NCBI RefSeq assembly: GCF_026151205.1
Contig: NC_087072.1
Span: forward strand, 21,232,103 to 21,296,102
Direction of reading: 5' to 3'
DNA length: 64,000 bases
Origin: Bolinopsis microptera
Lineage: Eukaryota; Ctenophora; Tentaculata; Lobata; Bolinopsidae
Position numbers and translations under genes: made by a program. Under the pieces are notes generated by a model, which was not told where the DNA came from, did no database searches, and saw nothing but the letters and a program-made list of their open reading frames with translations. Position 1 is the stretch's first letter; every line of letters begins with the position of its first letter. Positions 14,334-28,041 of the stretch are shown here, in pieces.

Positions 14334-15141
14334 AACATTTAAGGAGGAGTTAACAATAAGCTCAATACATGAACACAATGATTTTATTCTCGCTGGCTCC
14401 AATTGTGCTAATGTGCTTACTTTTTGCGTTTGGTTGGAAAAGCGGTCGACCGCTGCGTTAACCACTGCAAGTTGATCAGCCTTAAATTGGTCGGTTTAAG
14501 TATAAATTCGTTTTGAGTGCCTGCCAGCAATTTGTAAAAGTGCGTCACAGCTCGCGGGTGAACCATCTCCAGTATCCCGAAATTGGTTTATAAACTATTT
14601 CCATTCTCCTGAAACTAGTTTATCAATATAAGACCTGGTCTGCAGTCGAACACTCTTCTATCTTGTATGTTTTCTTGCGCCTTTAACACAGTCCTCTCTT
14701 GATTTGAGTAGCTTGTATAACATCAATTCACAGATTTACTGTAGTTTTCCTGTGTTTTACCTGTATGTGTCTCTGTTTCACGATCGTGATTGTCTGTCTT
14801 GCGTCTGTGTCTCTAGAATATACTCTACATCTTAATATAGTTCAATATTTTAACCTCGCATATTTATAAAAGGCAAATAATAATTGCTTTGTACGACCGC
14901 ATTGAAACTATTTCATTATAGAAATTAGCGCTGGTGTGATGTTTGAAAAATGTGCACTTTGTAAATTTACTTTATTTCAATATGCAGTTGTAAATACTTT
15001 ACAATTTTATAATCACATAAGTAACGTTTTGTTGTAATTGAATTTTCATAATTTAATGGACATAGCTTGTCGTATAATTGAATCGACTAAATTTCGATAG
15101 TGCAACAGTAGTATCTTGAATCTTAATAAATTTGCTGTGTA
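14334..15141 (+). repeat. Diverged duplication, second copy
   Basis: Second copy of the 13519-14182 repeat in the same orientation. It has about 140 bp extra in the middle (about 14640-14830) that the first copy lacks. There is no coding content. Confidence 0.8.
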
Positions 15142-16073
15142 AATCACATTTTAAATACCATTCACATATTTGAATAACATGGCTGGCAGTTGGTCGGTAG
15201 TATGACTGTAAATACAGAATAATGATTAATTATAGCAGCGGATAGCAAACATCGTGTTCAATGGGAGCCGGCACTCAACCAGTGACAAGCAATCTAACTA
15301 CACCTTCACTCTGAATAATATGCAGACGAAAGTTATCCTTTAAATAAATCTAAAATACCGCATCAAACCTTACAATCATTAAAAGGTGTGTTATATTTTA
15401 AAATATGCAGGCCGCAAGACATTCTACAAGTCACCTAATCTCAGATTCAGCTTGGGTTCACGTGACATTATGCGCTTTACAGTGCTGCATCACAAGACAT
15501 GTAGTCGTGAACAAGTAATAGCTGACCCATACATAATTAATAATTGTTATTTCTTCTTCCTTCACTGCTCTCAAATGAGAGTCCCGTAAATATTCTGCTT
15601 CCTTAACCGCACACCGACCCCTTCACTGTTTCCTTGCACAGAGTATATTAGTTGTATTTGGTGGTTGTCTTAGCTGTACTACTAATTCATAATGTCGTCG
15701 ACCTGGTCGTCTCTCCGATCATCTTTTATTGTTTTATTACAGCCTATACGGGGGTTTCGTCTCAACTGAACTGTTCTCTAGCTGTGATTCCCCCGCCCTT
15801 TCCTTTCCACCCCTCCTTCTCCGCCCAAAGTACATAAGGGCCCTTCGTACGTCAATATAATAGAGACTAGAGATCCCGATATAGCAACCAATTTCTCAAT
15901 ATTTGTAGGCCGCATTGTGCGTAGCATCCCTATTTGTAATAAATACTCTTGTTTCCGCGACGATCATTGTCACAATTTGTGCCGTCTCTTTCTCAGCAGC
16001 TCTCTCACTCACCGTCTCAGTCGTATTCACTTGCTTGTCTGTTGTGTCAAGTTATTGTTGTTGTTGCCATTTG

Positions 16074-16140
16074 ATGATGGTTCACATTTTCAAAGTTTTC
16101 CAAAAAAACAAGCGTCCGGAGGACGGGGACTTGCAGGAAG
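16074..16140 (+). CDS. Candidate alternative first exon C of PKG
   Basis: Two adjacent ATGs (16074 and 16077) start a 22-codon peptide, MMVHIFKVFQKNKRPEDG followed by DLQE, ending G|GTATGT in phase 1. The N-terminal half is hydrophobic and basic (HIFKVFQKNKR) and the second half acidic. It fits shared exon 2 at 32302 in frame. The HIFK stretch resembles GIFK in exon E, which supports common ancestry or common function of these tips, such as targeting the kinase to a membrane or partner. Splicing to exon 2 is inferred from phase. Confidence 0.62.
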
Positions 16141-19100
16141 GTATGTGTTGCTTTTACTGTGTGTTTCATACCAAGTGGTTAAGCAGGATCCTTTACATCT
16201 GTCTCCAGCAGGATCCTGAAGATTTGAGTCGACCCTTCCCCCCATCTGTTTACAAATAACTGAGAGGCCCTACCCCTCGCTAATGTTTACGAAGAAGATA
16301 CCTCCCCCTAAGGTGCTAACGTAGTAATTGAGACATATGCGTCATGTGAGGTGTGGTGAGAACTGCAATATTCTGAGGAATACTTGAAGTAGTCGCCACA
16401 TTAAGAGGTTATGTACTATTGTAGTTGTCACCTGGAACATCCTCTCTGAATTGACAGTTCTTGAATGCGATCAGGATAGGGTTAACATAAAGGCAACCTT
16501 TACAACAAGAGTAAACATATTGGCTTGGAAATTTTAACGTTGATTCTAGGCTTCGTTGGTGGGCAAGATTCATTACGCACGGATTGGATGATTAGTTGAA
16601 ACGGAGTCGTCAGAGCGATGTATTTAAACGCAAATTCGCTGGTGATTTGTCGCATTCTTAACCTGCTTGCAATTGAACAGACGCATTTTTTGTTCTCCCT
16701 TCACCTCTGGCCATTTCAGCTCTTTATCGAATGCTAGGCCCTGTCCCCCTTTTGTTCATCATGCATACTGCATAGCCATCACCATCCAAGAACCGTCCAA
16801 CAACCATCCAACCCATTAGTGAGCCGTCTCCCTTGCTTTAGGTCTGAACCTGGACCTGAAATGTTAGACATGCTCTGGCGATGTTAGGGAAGCTTAAACT
16901 TTTTTTCCAGAATTTTGTGATTGGCTTGCGTTCATGGTAATTAGGACGGTCCAAATAAGGAGCCATAATGCAGCCGTCTCGAGCGTTTAGCGAATGAAGT
17001 CTACAATGCGGTACAGGATGACGCACTTCCACTATACTCAACATTTCACCTTTGTCTTATACTAAGAAAGATGCACAAAAGTTGCACAAGCTGAGCTTAC
17101 TGACATTATAATAAGCTTCTGGAATACACAGCCCCCACTCATAATATCCAATACTTGACAGGGTACTACGTTGTACTACTTTGGATAGAGCTCCGGTATT
17201 GTGACAATGTTGGACTATTTCCCGAGAGGAACTCCTACATTTTATCTGTTATCACATTGTTCAGTCCACATCGAATATATTTAATTGCCTTTCAGCGTTT
17301 ATCTAGTAAAACTTTTAACATTGAAGTTGCGGGGCTAGCATGTGGACTATTTAAAACATTCCCGTCTACATTTGGTGTACATCTCTTCTGCGATATAACA
17401 TATTTTGCTAGCATGTGTTTTTGTTATTATATTATATGTTATCCCAACAATTTCAAGTGCAAAAACATCATAACTGCAATGCGGCAAATATGTCGCAAAT
17501 GTTTCAACCCCGTTAGAGGTAATAGCATTGGAATTTGGATCATAAGTAGAAAGTGACACACGTTAAACTGTTCGTGAGCCACATGCATTTCTCGGAATTA
17601 AAGAAATCTGGAAAGAATGACATTACAAATGAGTGGGGAACGGTTAAAGTTGGCTCTGTTGGGAGAAAGCTTTTATCTCTACTTTCACATAGTACCTTGT
17701 ACCTACTCTACAAGGACACTGTCCATGTTGACGAGAGTGCCTACGGCATGACATAATTCAACATAATTCAACCTCACTAATAAATATAAGCTGCTCCACT
17801 TTATGATCATATTAGGGATATTATCAGTGCTCCCAGGTCAGTCAGTACTAACTTTCAGATGATATGTATCTGTTTAATCGATATAGCCAGCTTGCATCTT
17901 GCAATACTGATTGTACCTATATATTATGCTTGTTTCCATGAATTACACCGAGGTCGTAGAAGTATAAGCTGGTTTAAACATATTTGTTAAAAGGAAGGTT
18001 AGACTTATTGTCGTTATACCTTTGGTCGCTCTGTGCTAACTCTGCAGCCGGCCTTCATTCGGTAACTTTCCTTCGCCTTGCTAATGCTATTCATGGTCTG
18101 TTGCAGTCCTTTCCTGATAGTTTCACCCGTTTAAAAAGTAGTGCTCAGCTAAGGTTTATAAATGTGTCCATTTTAAACGTTGCAGGTAAAGTCTAACGAT
18201 ACTAATTTTCGGAACATTTTATTGCAGTTGGTCATTTTTTACCGTGTTGCTTAACTTTTTTGCAAGATTGGGAAGCAGACGATTTTTATTTATATCTTAA
18301 TTAATGCTCTTTGTAATCAAATATGTCTCGTATTTGAAACTCCAATCATATACGTCTCGTATTTGAAATTCCAATCATTTCGTATTCGAAAGATTTTCTT
18401 GGATTTTGTCAGCGTATCAGAGTACTTGATTGTGCTGCTACAGTTACTGGTACTCGTGACTGTATGATATTGGAAGTTACAACACTCGTGCGTCCAGTGT
18501 GAAATACCTCAGCTACGAAAACTTTCGTCGCGAAAATGTTTGTCAAAATAAGCGTTCAGAATTATAATTTAGGGCTGAGTATGGCCGCACATGCCCAATT
18601 TAACATTAAGCCGGCATAATAAGAGCTGAGAGGGTAATAAAGTTACATTTTTGCCATTTTTGTTCAGTCGCGCCCTTTTTATTGTAACCTGTTAGCATTA
18701 CAACAATCGAATACAGAGGTTGGTTAACTTCCGATCAGAATTTTATTGACTTTGATTATCAGTCGCAGCTGAGAGGAAACGCCGCATTCTTTGTGTGGAC
18801 AAAGGACATCTATTCTTAGAAATTAACAATAATGACTTATCAGTATGAATAATTGGCATCATCTCAGTAATTACAGGATACATTGTAAGTCTCAGCGAAG
18901 AGTTTGTGGGTACCGGGTGGGCGAAGAGATGACTGTTAGCTTGTAGAGATACTGATATAGTAAATACTATATATTAACTCAGTCAAGAAAGTCTTGGCCA
19001 ACAATTTAGTCAATAAAGTCTAAACTTATCCAATGTAGGTGCTCCAACCTATAACGTATAACGTAGTCGTTACCTTGACTACAAAGTCGTTACCATGGCT

Positions 19101-19816
19101 CCGTAGTCGTTACCACATGAAATAACAGTTCCCTCCTCAGCACTGCAATCATTACTTCGTGTACTCACATTGCCTTTATTGTGCTGCTCATTGTTGTATT
19201 ACTCTTTACTGTACGAGCTTGTATAGCCCGGACTGTCCTCGTCACTGAAAGAATAAAGTGTAAACTATCCCTACTGAGCCCGTTATAGCCTGGCTTATAG
19301 CTGGCCTCTCATTCAGCTCCACGCATTGGTTGTGCGTGCTTCCTCCCAGGAGCCACTCTGTACCAATTGCTCGGAATTTGGCCTGGCGGTTCTAACTTGT
19401 AGCTATAACTTTGTACACAAAATTAGTTAAATAGCATTCCTAGCTAGTCGGATCATAGCTGTACTTCCTCATTGCTAAATATCAACACTTAGCTTAGGCC
19501 TCCATACCACTGCGCTCTCTGCTTACCTCTCGTCACTTTTCTATTTGCCAGAGTGTAAAACCATAACAGTGCGCCTAACTTACCCTACTTTAGTCTGTGA
19601 GCCTGAAGGCGGAGACATCTCTAACTGATTGCACACGTGTCGCCCAAAGTGATCACATAATTATGAAATATTATTTTGCTCGCACATCCTATTTTTGATT
19701 AAGTAAACAAAGTGTAAACAGCACATACCCACTATCATACTGACAGTGTGTGTTTGTACAAGGGATTGTGCTTTTAGTCACCACATTTGAAGCTTGTCTT
19801 GTTGCGGAGGAGGACG
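16141..19816 (+). other. Non-coding stretch between first-exon candidates C and D
   Basis: No domain-bearing frame is seen. The longest frames (133 codons at 17155-17556 on the plus strand) start without support and have AT-driven composition. Promoter activity for exon D would be expected near the right end, but no clear TATA-type element was fixed. Confidence 0.55.
18303..18380. repeat. Short direct duplication
   Basis: Two copies of about 36 bp containing CGTCTCGTATTTGAAA and TCCAATCAT, plus a partial third. Confidence 0.75.
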
Positions 19817-19916
19817 ATGCCTATCACCAAGCTGAAGATTGGTAAGAAGAGCAAGAAGGACAGCACCAAGGAGAGTAAGAAAACTAGTGATGCAGCAGGC
19901 AGCAGTAAAGGGTCAG
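19817..19916 (+). CDS. Candidate alternative first exon D of PKG, lysine-rich
   Basis: A 100-nt segment begins at an ATG after a purine-rich leader. It encodes 33 codons, begins MPITKLKIGKKSKKDSTKES and ends G|GTGAGA in phase 1. About a third of the residues are Lys. This is the longest and most clearly coding of the five alternative first exons. The Lys clusters (KLKIGKKSKK, KESKK) could bind acidic lipid or act as a nuclear localisation signal. Joined to 32302 the frame continues into GAGQVGNG and the coiled coil. A longer reading upstream would need a TTG start, so the ATG at 19817 is chosen. Confidence 0.7.
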
Positions 19917-22242
19917 GTGAGATACATTTAATCAAAGTGCGGCTCCATAAAACACCAAGCTTAGTTGACACTCTTTTTGACACAATGTATACACGAAACG
20001 ATGAAATGGCAAATGTTAATAGACCAGTTTATAATTCCCTATTAAATGGTCTCTAATCGACGGACAAATGTTTCGTTTTGTTGTCCCGGGGCTCTATTTT
20101 AGGGTTGAACAGTTTAGTCCTTGTTCTTGTTACTGTCAGACACTCATACCATCTGGAGATGCCCTGTTGTTAGGCGCTCATACCATCTGAAAATTTGCTA
20201 CGCCCTGTTGATCGTTTAGCCAAGCGACTAGATTCTAAAAATAAATAGTCTTCATCGAATTGGGTAGAAGATCAGTTTCTTTGTTTACTTATTCAACCTC
20301 GCTTGTCCAATGTCTAAAGCCTTATCAAAATTACAACTCTACCGGTACTAAGATTCTGATCAATTGCAGTTTTATCAGCAGTTAATTGGCAGCTTATATG
20401 GAGGTTCATTCCCACAGCTATACTTGTTCTCTCAATATGTTTTGGGTCGGGGGGCTCTTTGGAGCCCACAAAACACCACCTGACTCTCAGTTGTGCCAGA
20501 GCTAGAATATATCAGCTACGAGCCCCAGGTGCCCGCCACTCGACCACTTACATAATCCTGTAATGATTGAGATGTTGCCGACATTTTAGAAGCCATGTGA
20601 TCTGCCTAATTTGGTATTGCATAACGAGAAACGTCTGAAGCGTTACTGGGTGTTTAAGAAATTTATGACATCATAAAGATGTTTTGCTGGAGGTATTTAA
20701 GCTGCCAACCAAATTTTATGGCTTTTTCGCGGGGGTTTTTTTTCAAAAAATTTATAGATTCTAAGAAATAATTTTTTGTTTGTTTCATATTTTAGTGGTT
20801 ACTCAAAAACTTAGAATCTATAAAACTTAAATACTTTAAAAGGTGAATCAGAAAAAATTAATGGTCTCTTCACGATTTTTTTTCATACTTCCGTGGTTAT
20901 TCAAAAAAATATTAATCTAAAAATCTCAAAAATTTAAAAGCTTTAAAAGGTGGATCAGAAAATAGGCTTTTTAAGTTCATCATAAATGAGAATCGATGAT
21001 CTAAAAGCTTCAAATTATAATGATCGCGTAACAATAAAAGAATACATTCTACTATAATCTTGAGCAACAAAAAAGACAGTCGATTATTCAACAAGAATTG
21101 CACGGTGTTCGTTCTTAATATAGATCTGATCCTTTCGGTTTTATTACACTTTGTTCGTTAATATTGCAAGAGAGTTTTGTGGCATCACACAGGCTCTGAG
21201 TGCCCAACTTCTACAGCATTTGTTATAACTTATAAACAGACCGCTGTTGTTCTGTGCTCTGTTAATTGCGATAGACTATAGCAAATTGGAAACTTTTAAG
21301 CAGAATTATCAAATGTTTAGTTTATAATGTTAAACTATTTCGGTTAGATATTTTAAGTCCTAGAGTTTAACATTTCTGCCGACAAATTGTCAACCGCAAT
21401 ATTAAAACGAGTTAAAAATAGATTGTAAGATAATTTCCTTGGTAGTTCGTGTCTTCAAGTAGTGTGAGTCATAAAGCTTGGTATTTTGCTACAGTAGCGA
21501 AACATGTGACTACTGACTAGTTGTAGTGTTTGCTGCTCTTTAGTGCGAGACACTTTGCCGAACTGCACAAAGTAATCTTGTGGTTTTCTGTCTGTCTTGT
21601 CAAACTATCAACGTTTGTGTGTCTTAGTGCTCTATTAGAGTATTAGAGGGGGTAGGTACTGTTGTTACCATGGTGACGCAGGTACAGCTGTTACCATGGT
21701 GACGCCACCGTGCTCTACCCCCCACTTACGCCAACCCCTCACTTCTTACAATCAACAATGGCACCCTCCCAGTAACCAGAACATTGCTGTCTGAAGAGCA
21801 TGTCTTTAGTAACTCTGATGATTGACGCTCAGTGTTCGACTAATTATCGGCAATTAATTATATGGGTCTGAGAGAGCTGCAGATGACGTTAGTTAGTTAG
21901 TGATACACTTTAGTCGCAGTCAGGATGGTAACAACATCTAATTTAGGAGAGGGAAATGGTACAGTGTGTTATTACAGTTGTTATGGAACACCATACAGAG
22001 GAACACTAACCCCATATTTTGATACTGTCCTCCTTTTTTTCGTTCACTGGATCATTGGTTGTCAGTTAGCTCACGTGACCGTTGCCAGGGAGATCCTGGA
22101 GCGTTAGCATGGAAGTACAGTGCACCTACAAGGCAAAGTGGCCTTGTTCTTGCTAGGATGGTCGCTTATTCCTTACAAGGGCAAATAAGAGCTTTATATA
22201 AAGCAATTACAGTATGAATTGGCTTCGTGTGTGAGTGGTGGG

Positions 22243-22243
<1 letters not shown>

Positions 22244-22301
<58 letters not shown>
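22244..22301. repeat. (GA)n microsatellite
   Basis: About 28 uninterrupted GA units. Confidence 0.98.
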
Positions 22302-22303
<2 letters not shown>

Positions 22304-25290
22304 TATGTCATATATAGAGTTATATAGCTGTTATGTCCCGGCAGGTTATACTGCCTGTATTCCTTGTACCGTGTATAACCCGCCTAGTTTCCTCCCTGAC
22401 ACGTGCCCTGTACAGTGTTCTGACCTTGTAGCCTGCAGCTCTCATCATTGTCATTCCTTCTCCGTCTGCTAAAATTACAGTACATTATTGCTCCTTCATA
22501 AATTTATTGCTGCTATAATATGTTCCGCTGCAGCCACAGTTAGTTCAGAGCCATTGCCTCAGATTTGTCTAAGCTATAGCAGTTGTGACCTGCACAAATG
22601 GTCTATTAGTTGCAGCTTTGTTGCCGGCGCCCCATATTATTCAAGTTCACCAGTGCTCTGACGTGGTGTTGTCAGGAGTTGCACTCCTCATTATTATATA
22701 AAGGAGATTGTTCTGCTGCTCAGAATGTTGTACATTTCTCTGACAGCCCGTACTACAGGGTTAAAGGTTATATACCCTTATAGGGTTAGCTTGTATAGTG
22801 TGCCTAGTGATCATACGCTTGGGATTAGGCCTCTAATACACAGATCCTTGAATATGACGTCGTTCGAGCATTGATGATATCGTGGCGATGTCCTTAATTT
22901 TTTTTGGAAAACAAATAGAATAATATATAACAATATAATTTACAACAATGTATATCGACAAGATTTGAATCATCAATTAATTGAGTCCATGGGACTCATA
23001 ATTAGCTAAGCTTTGATACAAATTGTTCTTCTGCTCCTTCATAAATGTCACTTTAAATCCTTAAAATATAGAAACATGGTATTGCGAATGTAGCCAATAA
23101 TAATATATGCCTGTGGTTTGAGATTAAGATGAATGGCAATAAACTGACCCCCTGTGTGATTAAACTTTAGCTTCTCCTTTTTCATTAATCTTTCTTCGCT
23201 AAAAGTAAACTTATTAAAGCTGTTCAAGTAAATCACATACAATTTACAACCATCGACCACAGTCATGTGCCCATATTTAGACTTATGTTCAGTTTTTTGT
23301 TTTATGAATATTGAACCTCCTACATGTAATAAAATTAGGAATTTCATCACTCATGTCTAAACCAAATTTATCTAAACTGTCTGTTTCTTGTGCCTTAATG
23401 TTTAGGTGAAACTAAAATATTGGCCTACCTCCAAACGAAAAACTTAATGACAATGCTGAATCTCTTCAAATTTCAGTGCAAAATGTCACCTTGAAGCGCC
23501 AATATTGAAGGTGTGGGGTTAATAATCTAGTTTATCGAGCAATTCTATTATCCAAGTAATCCAGTTCGCATGATCCATGAAATAACGTTTAGTGGACTTG
23601 CCATCCCTAACACCCTAGTTGGGTAGAATGGGGGAATTGACATTCGATCTATCTTTGGTCACTTGCAAGTCATATATATATTATATATTATAACCAACAT
23701 TTTTGGTTTACAATTTCATATCCAAAACCCGGTAGAATGTAGAAATTTTGAGGTGAATTTTGCAAACATTCAGAGAAATTTTCATAATATTTCATAGGAA
23801 TTAATGAAAGCAACTAAAGTGCTGACTTATTGATTCCTCAGTCAGGATCCCTGATCATATCAATCATTTCACGACAAAGTTTTTGTATAGCTACAAATGC
23901 ATCATAACCACAACAAATCATATTGAATATTTGTCCATACTGCTTCCTTCACCAAATCCCTTACCTTATTGTTATAGCTTGAAAGCAAAATGAGAAGTAA
24001 TGAGAAAACATTTATGCCAAAATTATACAATTTAACCACGATATTTTCAATCAACGTCATAAAGGATTGCATCTCCTCGATTTATAAATGATGTAATAAA
24101 CTTTATATACCATTATCCCACCATGAATCAAGGGAGCATAATCCCTAAAGTATTTGTCCGACCTGTCAAGGAATTGCATTGCACATTTTGTCCCGCCTTG
24201 TAATGTGACGGTCACCTGACCTTCTTGTAAGTGGTCTTGTGGCTCCTAATCTATAAGTTAGTACTGCAGTATATTATTGATTTTCTGTTTGTGAACTATT
24301 GCCAATGACTCTTGCCTCCAAAATACACTACATAGCCTCGTCACACTGCCCCTCACCCAGGATTCCACCCCTTCACTAACTCCTAACTCACAATCACCCT
24401 TCCTTTAACATTACCCCTCGACAACACTGCCTCCCTGCCCATCATTAACCACAGTAATATGACCTTATAAAATGCAAGTTGCAACCTACACTGTTGTTAG
24501 CTAGAGCTATAGTATGTAATGGTCCGCACATAGGACGGGTCCTGAGAGAGAACGGGTTATTGGAAGGACGGGGATTAGTACAAGGCGAGTGACGTACACT
24601 GGGAGTTGACGTAGCGCGCTCTGTGGTAGCATTTAGAATTTGAATCTACGTCAAACTTCCTGCACTTCCACTCTGAGAGTTAACCAGTATCATTTACCGC
24701 AATACCATTTCATAAGTTTCAAAATATACGGCTTCGAGTTACTATGCTATCAAGTTACCTTGCCAAGTTACCTGGCAGTGTCGGGGTAGTTAGGGGGGGT
24801 TAACAATCCTGGCATTCATACTCCCCATCTTACAGCACTCCTTCCCTCATTTGCCATTCATCCTCATTCCTCTACTCGCAAGTTTACATCTTCAGATATT
24901 TCACAGGATAGGCTCTGCAATCTGCATGCTTACAAGCTTACATATTTGATGGGAAGTTTGCTGGGCCTACTATATAGTAGTTCGTGACCGGCCGCATTAT
25001 GCCGAATATGCACCCTCTGTGTTTGGTCTGCATTACCCCAGGAGTATTGTAATATTTCAGATAGTTTTGGTATGACAATATTATGTTTGTGACATGTTTC
25101 TATTCATTAGTACATCTGGAAGTTTCGTGATCGCTTTGTGATCTCATTCTCGCAATTACGCTGTCATTGTTAAGCAGATAATAGTAACAGCTAGGTACAT
25201 TGTGACTAGAACCGTAGTAGGGCAAGCTACCACCCTCCAATTAGGCATAATAGTGCACTCCGCAATCTGCATACCGCACATTGCATAGGT

Positions 25291-25303
25291 AACACACACA
25301 AAT

Positions 25304-25356
<53 letters not shown>
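25291..25356. repeat. (CA)n microsatellite
   Basis: About 25 CA units with a short interrupted left end. Open frames rich in Cys and Val on the minus strand derive from it. Confidence 0.98.
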
Positions 25357-25361
<5 letters not shown>

Positions 25362-26429
25362 CACGTGCTGCTACTGGGACAATGATCTGCCTTTTTGGGC
25401 AAACACTCGCCAATCGAATTAGATGTTATTTTCGCAAACACGATGAAAGCGTTGCCTTGTTTGATGACAGATGAATGTGGCGTTTGACTGATTGCCTGAC
25501 CAGCCACTTTGCCAGACAATTTGCTGATTCACCTAACAATGATCATTTGCTGCCTCCAGATCAGTTCCAAAGCCTATTCAAAGTTGGGTATTTCTCTTTC
25601 TTGTTGTCGGTGTCCTGAGTCATGGCTCCACCACTGATTTGTCAAGTTTCTAAGGCTCCAGAGTCTTAGCTAAGATCCGCTAAACGAATACTGTCACTTG
25701 GACCAGCCCCAGCGTCCTGGCTGACACTTTGTACAGCATCTTCAGCCCCAAATTCCGGTCTCTTTTTGGATGTCATTGGGGTGTTTTCTATTGTAATTCA
25801 GTGCTTAATATAGCTGTTATATGTGTGCGAAGGAAGGTTATTTATAGGTACTTCCGAGTGTCGGACCTGCTCTCTGGTATTGATAATTCTTGTATTGTCT
25901 GAATTTGCACAGCAGCTGTCGTCTGGTTGTCTTCTAAGATTGTGGCAAATTTCGTGCTAATTTTTGCAGAGGGACTTTTGGTTTGCCATACCGTCGAGAA
26001 ATAAATTATTCATAGAAATTTGCATAGTTTCTATATGATGGTTGCGCTCAAAGAAACTCATTAACCTTCGTTCGCGTGTGCTAAATTTTGACGCGTTTAT
26101 TCCACACGAAATTTTGCGGAACATAAAATTCGAGTTTTAGCAGTATAACCAGTTGAGTTTTAACAATTTAACCAGAGAAGACTGCACAGTGATTAGCATT
26201 TGCACTCAGTACTACCACACCTGCTCACCTTCCAGCCTTCCTACTGGCTGAGAAAGAAACGTGCATAAATAAATTAGTCAATTAGTGGCTTCCGTGAGCC
26301 CAACAGCGAGACACCGCCACACACCAATGCTGCCTGGACTTGATGCTTCTTGATTTACCAGCTTCTCATTTTATATCTACTCTCATTATATCGTATCTTA
26401 TCTAATGTCGTATTTTTTCCATATCATAT

Positions 26430-26550
26430 CTTGTCCGCTCTCATATCTTGTCCAATCTTATATCTTACCTAATCTCATATCTTGTCCCATCTTATATCTT
26501 ACCTAATCTCATATCTTGTCCCATCTTATATCTTACCTAATCTCGCTTAT
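26430..26550. repeat. 34-bp tandem repeat
   Basis: About three copies of a unit with CATATCTTGTCCCATCTTAT and ATCTTACCTAATCT, fading into pyrimidine-rich sequence. Confidence 0.88.
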
Positions 26551-26766
26551 CGTTTCTCATATCTTCAGTTATTCTCTTCAGTTCATCTTTCCAATTAAAC
26601 TAATACCCCCTCCGTCCCATACCAAATATCTGTCACCACTCAATATCCTTTACCTCGTCTTTAACAGTATGTAACTGGTTAGCTTACATAAAATATACTT
26701 AGAATTTGACTTGAATTCATGTAATTACTTAACATGATAGCAATACTGACGTAGCGTACTGACTGA

Positions 26767-27663
26767 GCTGCAGGCAGCGACAGTAGCCGTCCAATAGAGT
26801 ACCTGAGCTGCAGGCAGCACCAGTAGCTGTTCAATAGAGTATCTGAGCTGCAGGCAGCACCAGTAGCTGTTCAATAGAGTATCTGAGCTGCAGGCAGCAC
26901 CAGTAGCTGTTCAATAGAGTATCTGAGCTGCACGCAGCGACAGTAGCTGTTCAATAGAGTACCTGAGCTGCAGGCAGCGACAGTAGCTGTCCAATAGAGT
27001 ATCTGAGCTGCAGGCAGCGACAGTAGCTGTCCAATAGAGTACCTGAGCTGCAGGCAGCGACAGTAGCTGTCCAATAGAGTACCTGAGCTGCAGGCAGCGA
27101 CAGTAGCTGTCCAATAGAGTATCTGAGCTGCAGGCAGCGACAGTAGCTGTCCAATAGAGTACCTGAGCTGCAGGCAGCGACAGTAGCTGTCCAATAGAGT
27201 ACCTGAGCTGCAGGCAGCGACAGTAGCTGTTCAATAGAGTACCTGAGCTGCAGGCAGCGACAGTAGCTGTCCAATAGAGTACCTGAGCTGCAGGCAGCGA
27301 CAGTAGCTGTTCAATAGAGTACCTGAGCTGCAGGCAGCGACAGTAGCTGTCCAATAGAGTACCTGAGCTGCAGGCAGCGACAGTAGCTGTCCAATAGAGT
27401 ATCTGAGCTGCAGGCAGCACCAGTAGCTGTCCAATAGAGTACCTGAGCTGCAGGCAGCGACAGTAGCTGTCCAATAGAGTATCTGAGCTGCAGGCAGCGA
27501 CAGTAGCTGTCCAATAGAGTACCTGAGCTGCAGGCAGCGACAGTAGCTGTCCAATAGAGTATCTGAGCTGCAGGCAGCGACAGTAGCTGTTCAATAGAGT
27601 ACCTGAGCTGCAGGCAGCGACAGTAGCTGTCCAATAGAGTACCTGAGCTGCAGGCAGCGCGTC
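26767..27663. repeat. 40-bp minisatellite
   Basis: About 22 tandem copies of a 40-bp unit containing GAGCTGCAGGCAGCGACAG and CTGTCCAATAGAGTA, with few point differences. Because 40 is not a multiple of 3, all three minus frames read as 120-bp-periodic open frames (up to 227 codons). These are repeat artefacts, not genes. Confidence 0.97.
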
Positions 27664-27998
27664 AGTAGCTGTTTAATCACTCCACAGAGTAGAAAGCATT
27701 TTCCATCACACATTGTGCTTGTGTGTATGTGTCAGTGTGTATTGCATATTCGGTCCGAGACTGCGGTATTTTATTAAATTTCTCCGGCATTTCTTGTCTT
27801 GGTTAGCCATGTTAGTTATATAGAGGCTTCCGTTAAACGGGCAGTTTAGTTCATTTGTGTGTAGTATCTGCTTGTAATTGCGATATTATCTCTCTGTCAT
27901 TTTGTATCTACTTATAATATCTACAGTGTGCATGCTCCAACCGCACAGTTAGTCCCTCGAGTGTATTTTACTTTGGTCATGTTGTGAACAAATCAACT

Positions 27999-28041
27999 AT
28001 GAAGCTCTTGGGGATTTTCAAGCGGAAATCAAATGAAGGCG
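27999..28041 (+). CDS. Candidate alternative first exon E of PKG
   Basis: ATG plus fourteen codons (MKLLGIFKRKSNEG) end at G|GTGAGT in phase 1. It is the candidate first exon nearest the shared body, about 4.3 kb upstream of exon 2. With it the kinase would be 775 residues, close to the length of other animal PKGs. The peptide is an amphipathic hydrophobic-basic tip. Residue 2 is Lys, so myristoylation is not expected. The segment sits directly downstream of the 40-bp minisatellite at 26767-27663. Confidence 0.72.

Larger units (their letters stand above)
10870..16073 (+). other. Non-coding stretch between first-exon candidates B and C
   Basis: Holds the 24-bp repeat, the decayed reverse transcriptase and the diverged duplication. 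A short T-rich run is at 12841-12861. Nothing else recognised. Confidence 0.6.
19917..27998 (+). other. Non-coding stretch between first-exon candidates D and E
   Basis: Contains the GA and CA microsatellites, the 34-bp and 40-bp arrays, and an AT-rich hairpin at about 20752-20822 (ATAGATTCTAAG with its inverse). Nothing coding recognised. Confidence 0.55.

Noticed and set aside
17155-17556. 133-codon plus frame with hydrophobic stretches
   Set aside because: No matching motif or splice structure; composition fits AT-rich chance reading. An overlapping antisense frame of similar quality is also open.
26871-27634. Overlapping minus-strand frames of 107-227 codons with a repeating SYCRCLQLRYSI motif
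   Set aside because: They are three readings of a 40-bp minisatellite without stops. No start context, no splice sites and no known family.
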